This document shows positions 12,401 to 23,580 of a stretch of DNA of 64,000 nt, one piece after another. The stretch's first letter is position 1; each line of letters opens with the position of its first letter. The stretch lies in the NCBI GenBank assembly GCA_963969365.1, contig OZ017754.1, positions 682,001-746,000 on the forward strand, written 5' to 3'. The notes under the pieces are model-generated. The model had not been told where the DNA came from and did not search any database. It was given only the letters and a program-made list of their open reading frames with translations. A program made the position numbers and the translations under genes. The DNA comes from Asterochloris sp. CNOR1 (taxonomy: Eukaryota > Chlorophyta > Trebouxiophyceae > Trebouxiales > Trebouxiaceae).

Positions 12401-12563
12401 GCCCTGCTATCGTCCGTTCATTCATTCATGTCAGGTGACCATGAAGCAGGTGGCTTGCCAGTGCTGAGGAGCACCTTCAATCAGTCCAGTCCCAATACTC
12501 AAGCTCAGTGGTGCAGCGTTCCACTTCCCTCTTCAACTTCAGCAAGCAGCTGTCACCATTTAT
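12401..12563. other. convergent 3' spacer NUFIP1 / RSPH14
   Basis: Only 163 bases separate the stop codons of two convergent genes, so their 3' untranslated regions must abut or overlap. No TGTAA motif was seen in this spacer on either strand. Confidence 0.6.
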
Positions 12564-15490
12564 TTATGCAACCTTGCTGCTGTTCGCAGCATAGCGCCAG
12601 TCAGGCGGCAGCTCCCCCAGCCCCTGGAGCACCTGGGGGGCCACGTCAGGGGCACGATTCAACAGCAGACTGTGCGACTTGGGGCTCTCACATGCATTTC
12701 TGAGGGCTATTTTGGCGTTCAAGGCCACATCCGCATCCTCATGGGCCAGCAGGGTCAGCAGCTGCAGGCCAGCTGCCTCATATACAGGCACCTGCAATAA
12801 GTGAGAAGGGTACACTCAACAAGCCTGTCGGCTCACGCGCCCTGCTCCACCGAGAAGGCTCAGGCCAGACATTCTGGCGCTGCGTGCATACAGCAGATGA
12901 TGCACCCCAAAAACCACATCTACAGGTCTGCATGTGGTCTTTACCACATGTTGTACAAAGCAGACAAGCAGCTGTGCGCACTGGCACAGGGCAGATTGAA
13001 TTGGCGATGGCGTCAACCGCCACTGCAACAACAACCCTTTCAACCTGCCTGGTAGTGGTGCACAGGGGTAGCCTGTGGCAGGCTAGCCCACTACTCTCTA
13101 GGCTCCAGGAATTTGGCCAGGTCTCAAAGGCTACTGCAATGCTGACTGTACCTTGGCCTCCTTCTCAACTGCCACTGCGGCAAGCGCAGCTGTCCCAGCC
13201 CTCAGCACGTCCACAGGCTGCACCTCAGGCTCGCACAGGCGCGCCAGCACCTTGATGCCCCCTGCAGCCTGCACAGTCTGCACCAGAAGGTATAGAGACC
13301 GGAGGCCATCTCAGAGCATGGCTGAGAAGGTCAAGAGGCTGCAGTGAGCTGCTGCCGCTCTATGCTGAACTGTGGGCGGGCATCTCAGAGCATGGCCAAG
13401 AAGCGCAACTGGCTGCAGCAGGCTGCCGCCTCACTTCACGATGGTGGGCAGGGGCTGGGCAAGTGTCTCTGGAGCTGGCCAACAGGCCAAGAGGCTGCAG
13501 CAAAACTGCTGCCACTGTCCACAATGGGCTGCAGTTGAGCTGGCAGACATGCAGTGCAGGTGGACAAGTGCAGCAAGCAGCAAGCCGAAAACAAGCAGCA
13601 ACTCCCAAAATAATGTCACGTCAAGTTCAGTGCAGCTGCATCAAGCTGCTGTCATGCCCCCCATAGAGCGTGTCTGAGCATGGACCTGTCACAGACAGGT
13701 GCAGGGGTGTGTGCTGTGCTCACCTGCTTGCCCTGTGGCAGCTGGCACAGGTGCACCAGGCACCGCCCGCCTGCCAGGCATTGCTCTGCCTGCCAGGTGG
13801 TGCCTGGCTCGGGCCTTGTGCCAAGGACCTGCAGGCAGTGGGCAGCCACCCTGGATCAAGCACCAGCACCATGTGCTGAGGACCAATGGGCAGTCGGCAG
13901 TCGACCTAAACAAAGCACCTGCCCACCAAATGAATGCCCAGCAGCCCAGCTGCTTGCAGAGGCCACTCATATTGTGCAGCAGAGACTCCTGGCTCGCTCT
14001 GCTGACGCACTGAGCAAGCTAGGGCACAGACCGCCGAACATGCGTGGGACCTGCACCGCTTGCAGCACACGCTGACGAGCTGCTAGGGGTAGGTCAGCCC
14101 CGATTGCGCTGCTGCAGGCCAAGCAGCTATGGCATCTGAAAACACCCAACACCCACTTGCTGCACCACGCTCACCACACACTGGCCTGACTCAGCTGCCA
14201 GGGCTGCCTCAGCCCCCTGCAGGCTCGGCAGCTGTGACAGGCAGCACCCAAGACACCCAGCACCCCACCTGCTGCACCACGGCCACCACACACTGGCCTG
14301 CACCAGCTGCCAGGGCTGCCTCAGCTCCTCTGCTGCTGCGAGACACTCCGGCCAGGCACTGCAGGGCTGCATGCACCGTCTGGCTGTCTGCCAGGGTTTC
14401 CTGGGTCATGTGCTGCTCCAGGAGGTTCAGCAGTGCGGGCAACACTTTGGCTGCATGCCGCAGCAGGGCTGACGCTCCATCTGGGCTGATGCTGAAGGCC
14501 TGCAGAGCCACAGGGTCAGACAGGCAGAGCCAGGCGGCGTCAGCACGCTGGATGCATGCACAGAGGAGAACATGATCACAGCACTGCGCCGTTGCCTGCT
14601 TGCCACGGCAATGGCATTACTGGCAGAGTGGGTCCAGAGCACCTACATACTGACCAAGCAGCTGCATCACTCCCCTTGTTGCCAGCATCTGGTGTGCTGC
14701 AGCAGGTGGAGAAGGGACTGTCCTGGGTCCGGCCTGGATGTCAAGTCTCTTCTCAAAGATCATGCCTGCATCTGCGTCTCCGTGCGCCCTGGCAGCGCTT
14801 TCAGCCAGCCGAACTTTCGTCAGGACACCCACCTCCAGTGTGGCCACGGCAGCCTCTGTGCCGCTGCAGGCGGCGGCAGCCAGCGCAGGCAGGGTGCCCG
14901 CCCTTGCCATGGCCATGCGCCCTGTCAGCACCTGTGCCAGCGCTGTCAGCGCCTGCGAGCTCAGCCTGCGCACCTCGCTGTTCTGGCTGCTGAGTGCGGA
15001 GGTCAGAGGGGCGACCAGCCCTGCCAGTATGGCCTGCTGCTTAGCCACCTGCACATGGGGCAGCCAGGAATGGGGCGGCTCTCTGTTCAGCAGCAGATGC
15101 GATGCTGCGCCACTTCACAGGTGCATGCGGAGTGTCAGCAGGGCACCAGGCAGCTGGCTGCGCAAGGCCAGCAGCAGCTGCAAGAATGCAAACGAGCAAG
15201 CAGCCCCACCTGAGCACCCAGCATTGGCAATAGCACACGCAGGCACTGCAGTTGCTGCTGCGGTTCTTCCTGCAACTGGGCCAGCAGGCCAGACAGCTTT
15301 GGCAGAGCCTGCCTGCCATATGCGATCTCATGAGGCACGGGCTCCTGCAAGGTTGTCCAGATATGTTAGCTGGGTGCACAGACTGCCTGGCAGCATCAAT
15401 ATCAGAGCTGACCTTTGGGCGGCTTTCCTGATAAGGGAGGAGGTCAGCCAATTGCTCACTGACTCTGTGAGCTGAGGCATGCATGGCCAT
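12564..15490 (-). CDS. RSPH14: RSPH14-like armadillo-repeat radial spoke protein
   Basis: RSPH14 (formerly RTDR1) is an armadillo-repeat protein of the ciliary/flagellar radial spoke. Six exons all join in phase 0 and give 415 residues: 15490-15413, 15344-15210, 15048-14647, 14547-14269, 13277-13152, 12791-12564. Exon 2 has the family N-terminal block IAYGRQALPKLSGLL. Later exons give repeated ARM helices: ILAGLVAPLTSALSSQN then EVRRLSSQALTALAQ; GGIKVLARL; and the last exon AAGLQLLTLLAHEDADVAL then NAKIALRNACES. The order of blocks matches the animal protein. The short first exon (MAMHASAHRVSEQ) uses a GTCAGC donor and is the least certain part. The length is somewhat above the roughly 350 residues of animal orthologues, partly through the Ala-rich exon 3. 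Its presence suggests the organism makes, or recently made, motile cilia. Confidence 0.8.
13308..13540. repeat. degenerate tandem repeat in RSPH14 intron 4, period about 80 bp
   Basis: Two copies begin with CATCTCAGAGCATGGC (13310 and 13381); a third, more diverged unit starts near 13457. Each has a block like AAGAGGCTGCAG followed by a CTGCTGCC-like stretch. The array lies in the intron between RSPH14 exons 4 and 5. Confidence 0.6.
14150..14335. repeat. echo of RSPH14 exon 4 donor edge
   Basis: The stretch 14150-14220 repeats 14262-14335, which spans the end of exon 4 and its donor. Both read, on the minus strand, GAEAALAA, then GQCVV, then VVQQ, followed by a GTGGGK donor-like site. The downstream copy is intronic in the preferred model but keeps both reading frame and donor. 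Confidence 0.75.
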
Positions 15491-15960
15491 GGGGAGCTGA
15501 GGGGGGCGAACCAAAGTCATTGCTGGCATTGGCACAGGCACAAGCACCCAACGAAGTGAATTGTGACCATCGTGACCCATCGCAAGCCATGTCGCATCGA
15601 TTGAAGCTTGTCTTCTGTGCTGACCGCCTGGAAAAGCTCAAGATACCATGTGCGAAGCCAACTTACATGCTCACAGAGTGAGTCACACACTGGATACACA
15701 GAGGCAACTGACTTCAAGTCAATACAAGCTGCCAGTGGCATACGACTCACGGAAATGGTAGGCAAGGTTAGAGGAAGTCCATGTTGGGCGCTCAACGTCA
15801 GGTATGGAGAAGAGGTGGTCTTGGGGAACTTCAAAATGGTTTGGTCAAGCAACACCAACCCTTGTCTCATGCATTGGTCCTCACCCTCAGTGCTGACATG
15901 ATGAAATGACCCTCAAGGCTGCTCTAATCCCAGGCTGTGCAGAGCTGGCGAGCTACTGCC
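15491..15960. other. spacer between RSPH14 and the pseudo-subtilase gene
   Basis: No exon is supported here. A TTACA (TGTAA on the minus strand) at 15663-15667 lies about 295 bases after the pseudo-subtilase stop codon, a plausible chlorophyte poly(A) signal for that gene. The rest should hold the RSPH14 promoter. Confidence 0.5.
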
Positions 15961-18900
15961 TCACGCTGTCTGTGTGGCTGGTGATATCAGCTCAAACACA
16001 CAGCTGCTGGCCAGAGGCTCTGCCTGGGTTCGTGTGAAGTTCAGTGGCTGTGGTGGAGTCAGCTGGTCGCCCTGGGCGTCTGTTGCGGAGCCTGCTGAGC
16101 TCCAGGCCACCTCCACTGGGCCGTAGTAGTCAGTTGGCAGCGTCACAATCAGGAAATAAAATGTCGGGGCATCTGGCTCGCTGCATGCAGGCAGGGGACC
16201 TCCGCAAAATGTTATTGACTGTGGCAGCCTCCTAACTTGTCTCAGCAGGTGACAAGCTGTCCCCAAGAGCTGCTGCTTGGCATGCTGCCTACTGTGACTC
16301 TGTTGCTTGTGTAGTAAAGCAGCATGGCATCTGTGTGGTGCCAACGCCTCTTGCCAGAGGGTGACAGGCACCAGCCCATGACTCAGCGCAGCTTGAGCAG
16401 CCAAGCACAGCTGCTGGATCCACTGCACAGCGTTGCTGCATCTCTCTCTGCAACAGGGGCCCATGACCCAAGCAACCCTTCCATCCCAGCTTGGTCAGTT
16501 CCAGCCAGGATGCTGGACTCACTTGACAATGCTGATGGAGCTCTGCGTGGGCCCTGTGACTACAAAGTCGTCTGGGCTCACTCCTGTCAGCGCCTCAGTG
16601 GCTGCCAGGGTCAGCAGGACGGTGGAGTCGGTTGTGGTGGGAACACCCTGGCTGTACGCCATGTTGGTTCCATAGATGCAGGCAGTAGGGCTGCAGGCAG
16701 GGCAACGTGCAGTGTCAGAGAGGGTGGGGGGTTTCATGGCTGGCACAGATACAGGCTGTGAAGGTGCAGGCATGGGCAGCGCGGTCAGCAATACAGGCTG
16801 AGGCGATGGGGCAATGCACTGGACTGGTGATGCTGTAATGCAGCCTGGGGCTGCAGGCAGGGAGTGTAAGAGAGTCTCTGCGACAGCTTTGCAGGCACAG
16901 GGGTTGCCTCCAGCGGGACTCTGGAGAGTACCGAAGTATCAGTTTTGCATGCACAAGAGGCAACCGAGAGACTGCCTGACCCCAGCTGTGTGCCAAGAGC
17001 GCCAGATTGCTGCCATCCCAAAGCTTGCTCAGGTTCTGTTTTGCACACAGGGTATTGTGCGCTGCAAAGTGCATGCAGTGCAGAGTGGACCCACCAGTTG
17101 GGGATGGTGAAGCACTGCTGCACTGCTGGGAAGGGGATGCTACAGCTGCTGGCCAAGCGCACGCTGCCACCAGCCGGTACATCCAAGCAGACCTGCAGTC
17201 AGCGGAGCCAATCAGACAGGACAGGGCACCTGCATACTAACTGCCATATGTCCCGCCACACACTGCTGTGAATGTTTTTAAGCGGCCACATACCTCATTG
17301 GATAACCAGCAGGCTATCGCTTGGGGCACACTCTCTCCCTCATGGACATCACCAGCCTGTATGCAACTGCCTCAAAGAGGCTCCCACAATGGAGCTTTGC
17401 CTACCTGAGTGCCATTGTAGAGGTAGGCATTCTGCTGGGATATTTCAGCCTGCACCAGCAGGCCGCCACAGCCAACATTGGTAGAGTCCACGGGAGTCAC
17501 GCTGAGTACTTGCCCTGCGCACAGGCAGGGTGTAGTCACACATAGCACTTGTCCTGCGCATAGGCAGGGTTGTGTCCCGCTCAGCACATGCCCAGCTGAC
17601 AGGCAGGGTTGACGTGGAGTCTCCAGGAGTGCAGCCCTGACCCCTGCATGGGCAACGTTGCTTAGGGCTCTTGGGCAGGGCATAAATGCAGGTAGACTGC
17701 AAGGCGCTTGATAACTAACTAATGATGCCATGGCTTTGGTGGCACACAGCACACACACCTGTTCAGGAACAGAGCTGCAGCACGTGCCCGCCAAAGACAG
17801 AGAAGGCTCACTGCCCAGGGGTAAGAAGGGGGCACAGCCTGGGAAGACAGAAAGCAGCCAGTGATGGCAGGCAAGGCTCACCGCCTGGTATGCTGAAGGC
17901 AGCAGGCGTAAGGGTCTGAGCGTCCACAGCATTGGAGGGGTACACAGTAAAGTTGATCGATAGCGCCTGGGTCAAGCTTTGGTTATAGGTGAGGTTCCCC
18001 GCCGCAGCACAGGAGGTCACAGGGTCACCAACCAGCACGCTGATGCCTGCACAGGAGGGGCAGTTGGGTCAAGAGCGGCAAGGTCCCTGCGAACATGGCA
18101 TTGCATCTGGGTCACAGGATAGCTGACCAGCAGGGGAGGTCACGGGATTGCTGACCAGCACGCTGATGCTTGCACACGGAGGGCAGTTGGATTGATGCCT
18201 GCAGCTCAAATGTGGAATACAATTCTGGATCACAGTGTGGACACGTTGCTCCTTTGGTCTCTGTTCTGCTTCCCCCAAATGCAGGGCTTCGCATTGAGAG
18301 CAGCAGCTGGGTCTAGCTCCAAATTGTGTTGGGGGAGATTTGGCATTGGGCATGCTCTCCTGTGCCCTGCTACATCTCAACATGACATGTCTGCTGGGTC
18401 AGGAGGTGTGGAGTATGCTGCAGGCATGAACAACTGTGGTCTGTGCACGTCGGCAGCATGAGCTGCAGGGACTGTGCAGATATCCAAGTCAGGACTCAAA
18501 CCCCAGCTTGCCTTGCTGGCCGCTGCTGGGGTAGCCAGGGCACGCTGGGGAGTAGCCACCGGTGTACAGCAGGTTGTTGGGGCTGCCCTTGAGGTTGCTG
18601 ATGGCCCCCGTGGTGGACGTGTTGACCAGGGCCTGGGACAAGTCGGCTGGGCTCAGGCTACTGTTTAACTGCAGCAGCCGGGCAATTGCGCCTGCCACAA
18701 AGCCTGGGGCATTGTTTGCACTGGTGGTGATCCTGCAGGGAAATCACACAGCTTAGTAGCAGCTCAGGGCTCCGCAGCTGGCAGAGATGCATGTGGCATG
18801 CTATGCGCTGGTGGTGGTCCCGACGGCCACCACCCAGCATGGCAATGTCTATGCTAGTACATCCCCGTAGCAAGTTCCTTGATATGACTTCAGGCACGCA

Positions 18901-21900
18901 AAACTGATGTGCAGCACGCAGTAATCGGCGCCGCATGAGCGTCGTGTATTTATCTGCATTATTATTGATGCTGTAGGAAACCTCATGTTGTGACAGCCAA
19001 AAATGAACTGCAGCATCTGATACACATGCAGCACAGTTGTGAAATTGCTTACGGTGCTCACGTTGTGGTTCACCGAGCACATGAAGCTTGACTGTCTGTA
19101 CAGCTGGGCACATACTCAGTTGGCTCTGCTCACCATGTTCCGGTGTGGCTGACCGCACATGGGCAGTAGAAGTGTTTCAGGGCAGACAGGTCTCACACAC
19201 AGCAAGTTAGGCACTTGCAAGAAAGGATGTGCTTACCATGTGCCATTGTCGCTGAGAGCAGATGGGCCTGGAATATCAACTCCTGGCGCGACGAGGTCAA
19301 CGCAGCTGCCAAAGTTGGCCAGATTGCTGAAGCTGTCGTTGATGGCCGTCGGTCCTACAGTAATGGCGGCAGGCACGCCAGCGGGCCCGGTGTTACAGGC
19401 ATCTGCAGTTCAGCAGGTGTGGTCATCATACAGACTGATTGTGCAAAGCAGGCAGATAGTCTGAAGTTCCAAGCCTGCACGTGAAGGTCTCCCTGTGCCA
19501 AGAGACTCAAGAAAAGTGCAACCCAGCCAGTGCGGCGGAAGGACTCGGGCTCCCCAGGTGGGCCCAAGATGCAAGATTATACAGGCAATCAGTGACATTG
19601 CACGTGGGCAGCGCTATTCTTATGCCAGGCAGGCGCCAGGCATGATTCAGAAAGCCTGAACAGTCCACAGAGTGCTGGTCAAGCATCTACAAAGCAGCTC
19701 ACTGGAGTTTTGGCTGCCAGAGCCTGTGACGACCGTGATGCCAGCATTGGTGAGTCCGGTGACAGCAGCTGTCTTGCCAGGGTCCTCTGCTCCATAGGTC
19801 AGCCATACAGCCACTGCATTTCAGAAGCATAGTGACCAGGCAGGTTCTGGGACACAAGCCTGCATTTGAGGACAGCGTCACTGCCTGCTTTATGAGGCAT
19901 TTCTGCACTGTGCAGGGCTTGAGGTGATTGCTGATGCCCCAATTTGCAGGCTTGACAGTGCTGCTGACTGTACAATGCAGCACTGAGAGGCAGCATCTGC
20001 AGTGCGGCATTGCAGAGGGGCAACGCTTCTGCCCGCAACCCACGGCTGTACGGGCAGGCATGCCCTGCTCAGGGCAGGGCGCATCACCACCCTGAGTGCC
20101 CCTAAGGAGGCCCTTATCGGATGTAGGCTGCTCAATTGATGCTGGCAGAAATGCTTTGCATTTAGGCCCTGGGCCATGACTAGTGCAGTCAGTCACCGCA
20201 CCTGCAGGCTTGACGGCGTTGCTCTGCACCCACTGCACTGCCTGCAGGATCTGGGTAAGGTTGGTGGAGGGGCTATTGCTGAAGACCTTCACTGAGTAGA
20301 GGGTGACGTTCTTGGCCACACCATATGTGTTGCCGCCGATGATGCCTGCAGGGTAGCATGCACTGTAGTTGCTCAGCACTGCCAGACACTGAAATGGACC
20401 AGGGGCTGGCAGCAAGCCGCAAGGTGGTGGATGGACTGTGTACCACCAGCATGTCCAAGTGGGGTTGCTTGCAGCCCACAGTCCTGCACTGCTGCAGACA
20501 TGGGTGCAATCGTAGCAACCATTTACCCTGTGAGCTGGTATCATCAGGGAGGAGGCACATGCAAAAGTGGTGATGTGCAAAACAGCTGCACATGCTGCAG
20601 GGTCAGGCGTGTACCCAGCCTTTGCTGGCCCTTCACCTGCCACCTGAGTGCCATAGCCCATCTGATCTGAGAGGGAGTCGCTGCCATCAAAGGAGTAGCC
20701 AGCACGCACTCGGCTCTGTCCATTGGTGATGAAATCACTGTGAGTGGCACGAATGCCCTGCAGGGGCAACAACATATATCCACCACTGACAGGCTTGTGC
20801 ACCTAGGCTTACGCTCGTCCTGACCACCCTGCAGGGCAGAGAGCGCTCAGCTGCCAGGTTTAGCACAAGCTCAGTCTGTCTCAGTGGTGGTTTTAGTATG
20901 GGTGGCGTACATGTCCTGCAGGGGCACAAGGTGTGCTCAGCTGGTGGGCCTGGGCAGCAGTGGTGGTGACGTCAAGGACATCCTGTGCGCAGATGTCACA
21001 CACACGACCAGTTGCCCGGTCTGACAAGCACTGATTGCATGTTGGGCTGTGCGATCAATGTGCTGCAAAGATTGCTGATGGATGCATGTCAGGAAGTGCA
21101 GATTCCATGTGGTGGCACACGAGATGACATGCAGCCAGGCCAGAGCAGCAGTGCATCTTGGGTAGATGCGTCAACACAGGGGGGTGTGAGAGCTCAGCTG
21201 GCAGGCCTCCGCAGCATTGTGAGTGGCTCAGATGCCTTGCATGGGACGTAGAGCTAAAAAGCATGAGGCATCAATCTGGGATCGCATCGGATGGGCTGCG
21301 CTGCACTGTCACAGGGCTTTCAGCTGCCAGGCCTGTGCAGGTCCTGTACAGCATAACTACCACTTTGAAAGCTCAGTGCCGGGTCTGTGCAAAACTGCAG
21401 GGCACCTTATGGGATTCCCCATAAGGTGCCCTGCATGGTTATGGTGCACATGCAGGTATGCCCACTGCTATTTGACCTGACGTCGATTACTGGTCACCTT
21501 GTCACTGCCTGGCATTCAGGCCGCAGTTGCAGTCAAAGTAAGGCTGCAGGCAACACTGCTTTGCAAGCTTGCCCCAGAAAGGCACATTCAAGAAGTGTGC
21601 AGGCTAATTAGCACCCAAATTGGGGGCCTGACATTGCAGCTTGGGAAATTGGGCGGCAGGCTTCACTGCACAAGCTAATATGGGAGGCAATCCCAGCGCC
21701 CACCGTGCTGATGACGTAGACGTTGATGCCCTGGCCAGTAGTGGTCCAGCTGTAGACACTGTCGAGGGGAAGTGCTCGCTGGTTAATCCTGTCCAGGCCC
21801 CAGGGCACATTGCCCTGCTCCAGCTGCACTGAAGGGCAGCTCAGGGCAGGGGCCGCTGCGCTGGGGGCAGGCGCAGCAGCCTGCATGAGATGCCTGCACC

Positions 21901-22612
21901 ATGAGGCAAAAATCCTGGGTCGGCGCACTCTGATACGGTGACACTTGAAAGGACGCCCTGTGCCAAGCACAGCAACGAGCTGACTGGGCACAGATGGGCA
22001 GCTGAGCTAGGAGCGGGTGCAGCGACGTGCGCCACGGGACAGCTATGTAAGGTAAGGTGCCCAGTCATCCAGGAACTGTGATCTGAGCACGCAATGGGGT
22101 CTGTGTTGATGTGCGGGGAGCCTGGTGCCAACTGCTGAGCAGTGCCCACCACATGCTGTGCCCTTTGAAATGTTGCCATGTGCATTTTTAAAATTGCACG
22201 ACCCCTGGAGTGCTGTCAGGCTCACCTGCGCCCAGGGGACGGAGTGGTCCCTACCAACACAGGGCAGGAGGAGCAGTCTGACGTGTAGTCGCCCTCTGGA
22301 CAGACGCACTGCAGACCTGCTGGGTTGATGCTCATTGTCGCCAGCGGCTGGCCAGCCACACCATAGCACGTGATGCTGTCTGGGTTTGCGCTCTCTCCAG
22401 GCTGCAGTGCCAACACAGACATGCTGGGCAAGTTGTTGAGGACATGCCAGGCGACCAATCGTCTGGAGCGGATCGTGCATTACTGTGGCTGGAAGCCTCC
22501 TGTGGCTCACCGCATTGAGCTTGTAGCTGCTGGACTGCGAGCAGTCTGCCTGGGCATGTGCCATGCGATCTGTGAGGCCGGCCAACAGAACCAGCAGAAC
22601 GGCAACCTTCAT
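15961..22612 (-). CDS. secreted subtilisin-fold protein (S8 family) with degraded active site; Ig-like C-terminus
   Basis: Thirteen exons in consistent phase give about 633 residues: 22612-22511, 22401-22255, 21880-21704, 20757-20637, 20345-20202, 19813-19703, 19402-19237, 18732-18560, 18046-17882, 17514-17405, 17192-17095, 16690-16523, 16180-15961. Residues 1-20 form a signal peptide (MKVAVLLVLLAGLTDRMAHA). Residues 35-83 form a Cys-rich EGF-like stretch. The S8 fold follows: GNVPWGLDRINQRALPLDS, GINVYVIST, GYGTQVAG, TYGVAKNVTLYSVKVF, AITVGPT, FGSCVDLVAPGVDI, APGFVAGAIARLL. The catalytic Asp is Ser (VIST, about residue 141), the His is Tyr (GYGT, about 177), the oxyanion Asn is Ser (GSGSQ, about 264), and the GTSMA block reads TTSANNAP. 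The C-terminus resembles bacterial Ig-like domains (LTGVSPDDFVVTGPTQ, then PVEVAWSSAGSATD). The fold is secure; loss of peptidase activity is inferred. Confidence 0.9.
17499..17611. repeat. three copies of the exon 10 acceptor edge (pseudo-subtilase)
   Basis: Units at 17499-17533, 17538-17572 and 17578-17611 share the pattern GCACTTG-CCTGCGCA-AGGCAGGGT. The first is the working acceptor region of exon 10 in my model (exon start 17514, minus strand). The other two lie in the intron just upstream and keep acceptor-like polypyrimidine-CAG or a mutated form. Confidence 0.75.
18017..18192. repeat. echo of exon 9 acceptor edge (pseudo-subtilase)
   Basis: About 50 bases across the acceptor and start of exon 9 (18017-18067) recur at 18137-18192, sharing ACCAGCACGCTGATGC, then TGCACA, then GGGCAGTTGG. 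A partial third copy sits between them near 18110-18136. The spacing is about 120 bases. Confidence 0.75.
21396..21435. repeat. perfect 18-bp inverted repeat with 4-base loop
   Basis: The left arm TGCAGGGCACCTTATGGG (21396-21413) is an exact reverse complement of 21418-21435, with loop ATTC. It lies in the intron between exons 3 and 4 of the pseudo-subtilase. The transcript would form a strong 18-bp hairpin. A short inverted-repeat element remnant or a structured intronic RNA are possible readings. Confidence 0.85.
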
Positions 22613-23580
22613 GATCCTGCGCGTCCGAGAATTGGCCGCAGAGGCCGGGGTGAGAGCTGCTCTCAGGCGGCAAGTGCCGTGGCTTGTCAGCTCAACGCTG
22701 ATGAAGCTGGCCTTCGAGGTCCCAAACAACAGCTCTGCAGGCAGCAGCTAGATCCAGGAGGAGTTGCACAATCAAACTCGAGGATTTTGCCGCTCTGTTT
22801 GACTCAGGTCAATTGCAAGTTATTCATAAAGTGGGTCCCATGCATGTTCATCGTGGTCGTTTGACTCTGCACTTCTTTGTCTCCCACACGGCTTGTGTCC
22901 TGCATGCCAGGATGTCAGGGACAGCTGGATGCCCTGCAGCTTTGCGTTAAAAGACATCCTCAGCAAAAGCAGGTATCAACGAAGGAAGGCATGCCCTGCC
23001 GCTCAGGCACACACCTCACCACATCCTGTCTGTTTTTCTGTGTACAGCTGGTCTGCCGCCACATCGAAAAGGCAGTTGTGTGGTGTCTCATGCACCAGAT
23101 CTGCCCAGCAGAAGGTGGGGCTTGGGGGTATGGCCGCATGCCAGGTTGAGTCGTCGCAGGCTGCCCCTCGACTCTAACACCACTGCATTCTGCCCCACTT
23201 GCAGCTGCCACCGTGGAGGGCTGTGCAGGCAAGGGCGTTCGAGGAATGCAGCCTGAGATTCCCCAGCGCTGCCAAAATGCCTGGTTGCAACTGGAAGCTT
23301 GCTTGGATGCACATGTAGAATCTGCCGAAGCCTCCCTGCCCCTCGGTGATGACTGAGCAGATGTACAAGTTCTGAGCAACTCCTTCAGTGACCTGCCAGC
23401 AGGGCCTGCCAGCAGGGCCTGCCAGCATGGCCTGCTCACCTTCTGCCAACAGGGCCTGCCAGCCTGACCTCCTGGCGCATCACATGCCTGTTGCTCTCAA
23501 AATGGCCAAATGCAGAGCTGATCAAGGGGATTGGCCCCCTGCTTATCAGATGCCTGCGCCCCTCCCTGCAACGAAACCCT
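22613..23580. other. region upstream of the pseudo-subtilase gene
   Basis: No exon is supported. A short array of GCCAGCAGGGCCT units (about 12-13 bp, several copies with variation) lies at 23395-23465. The pseudo-subtilase promoter should lie just right of 22612. The minus reading frame remains open upstream of the chosen ATG to about 22729, but starting at 22612 gives a clean signal peptide. Confidence 0.4.
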
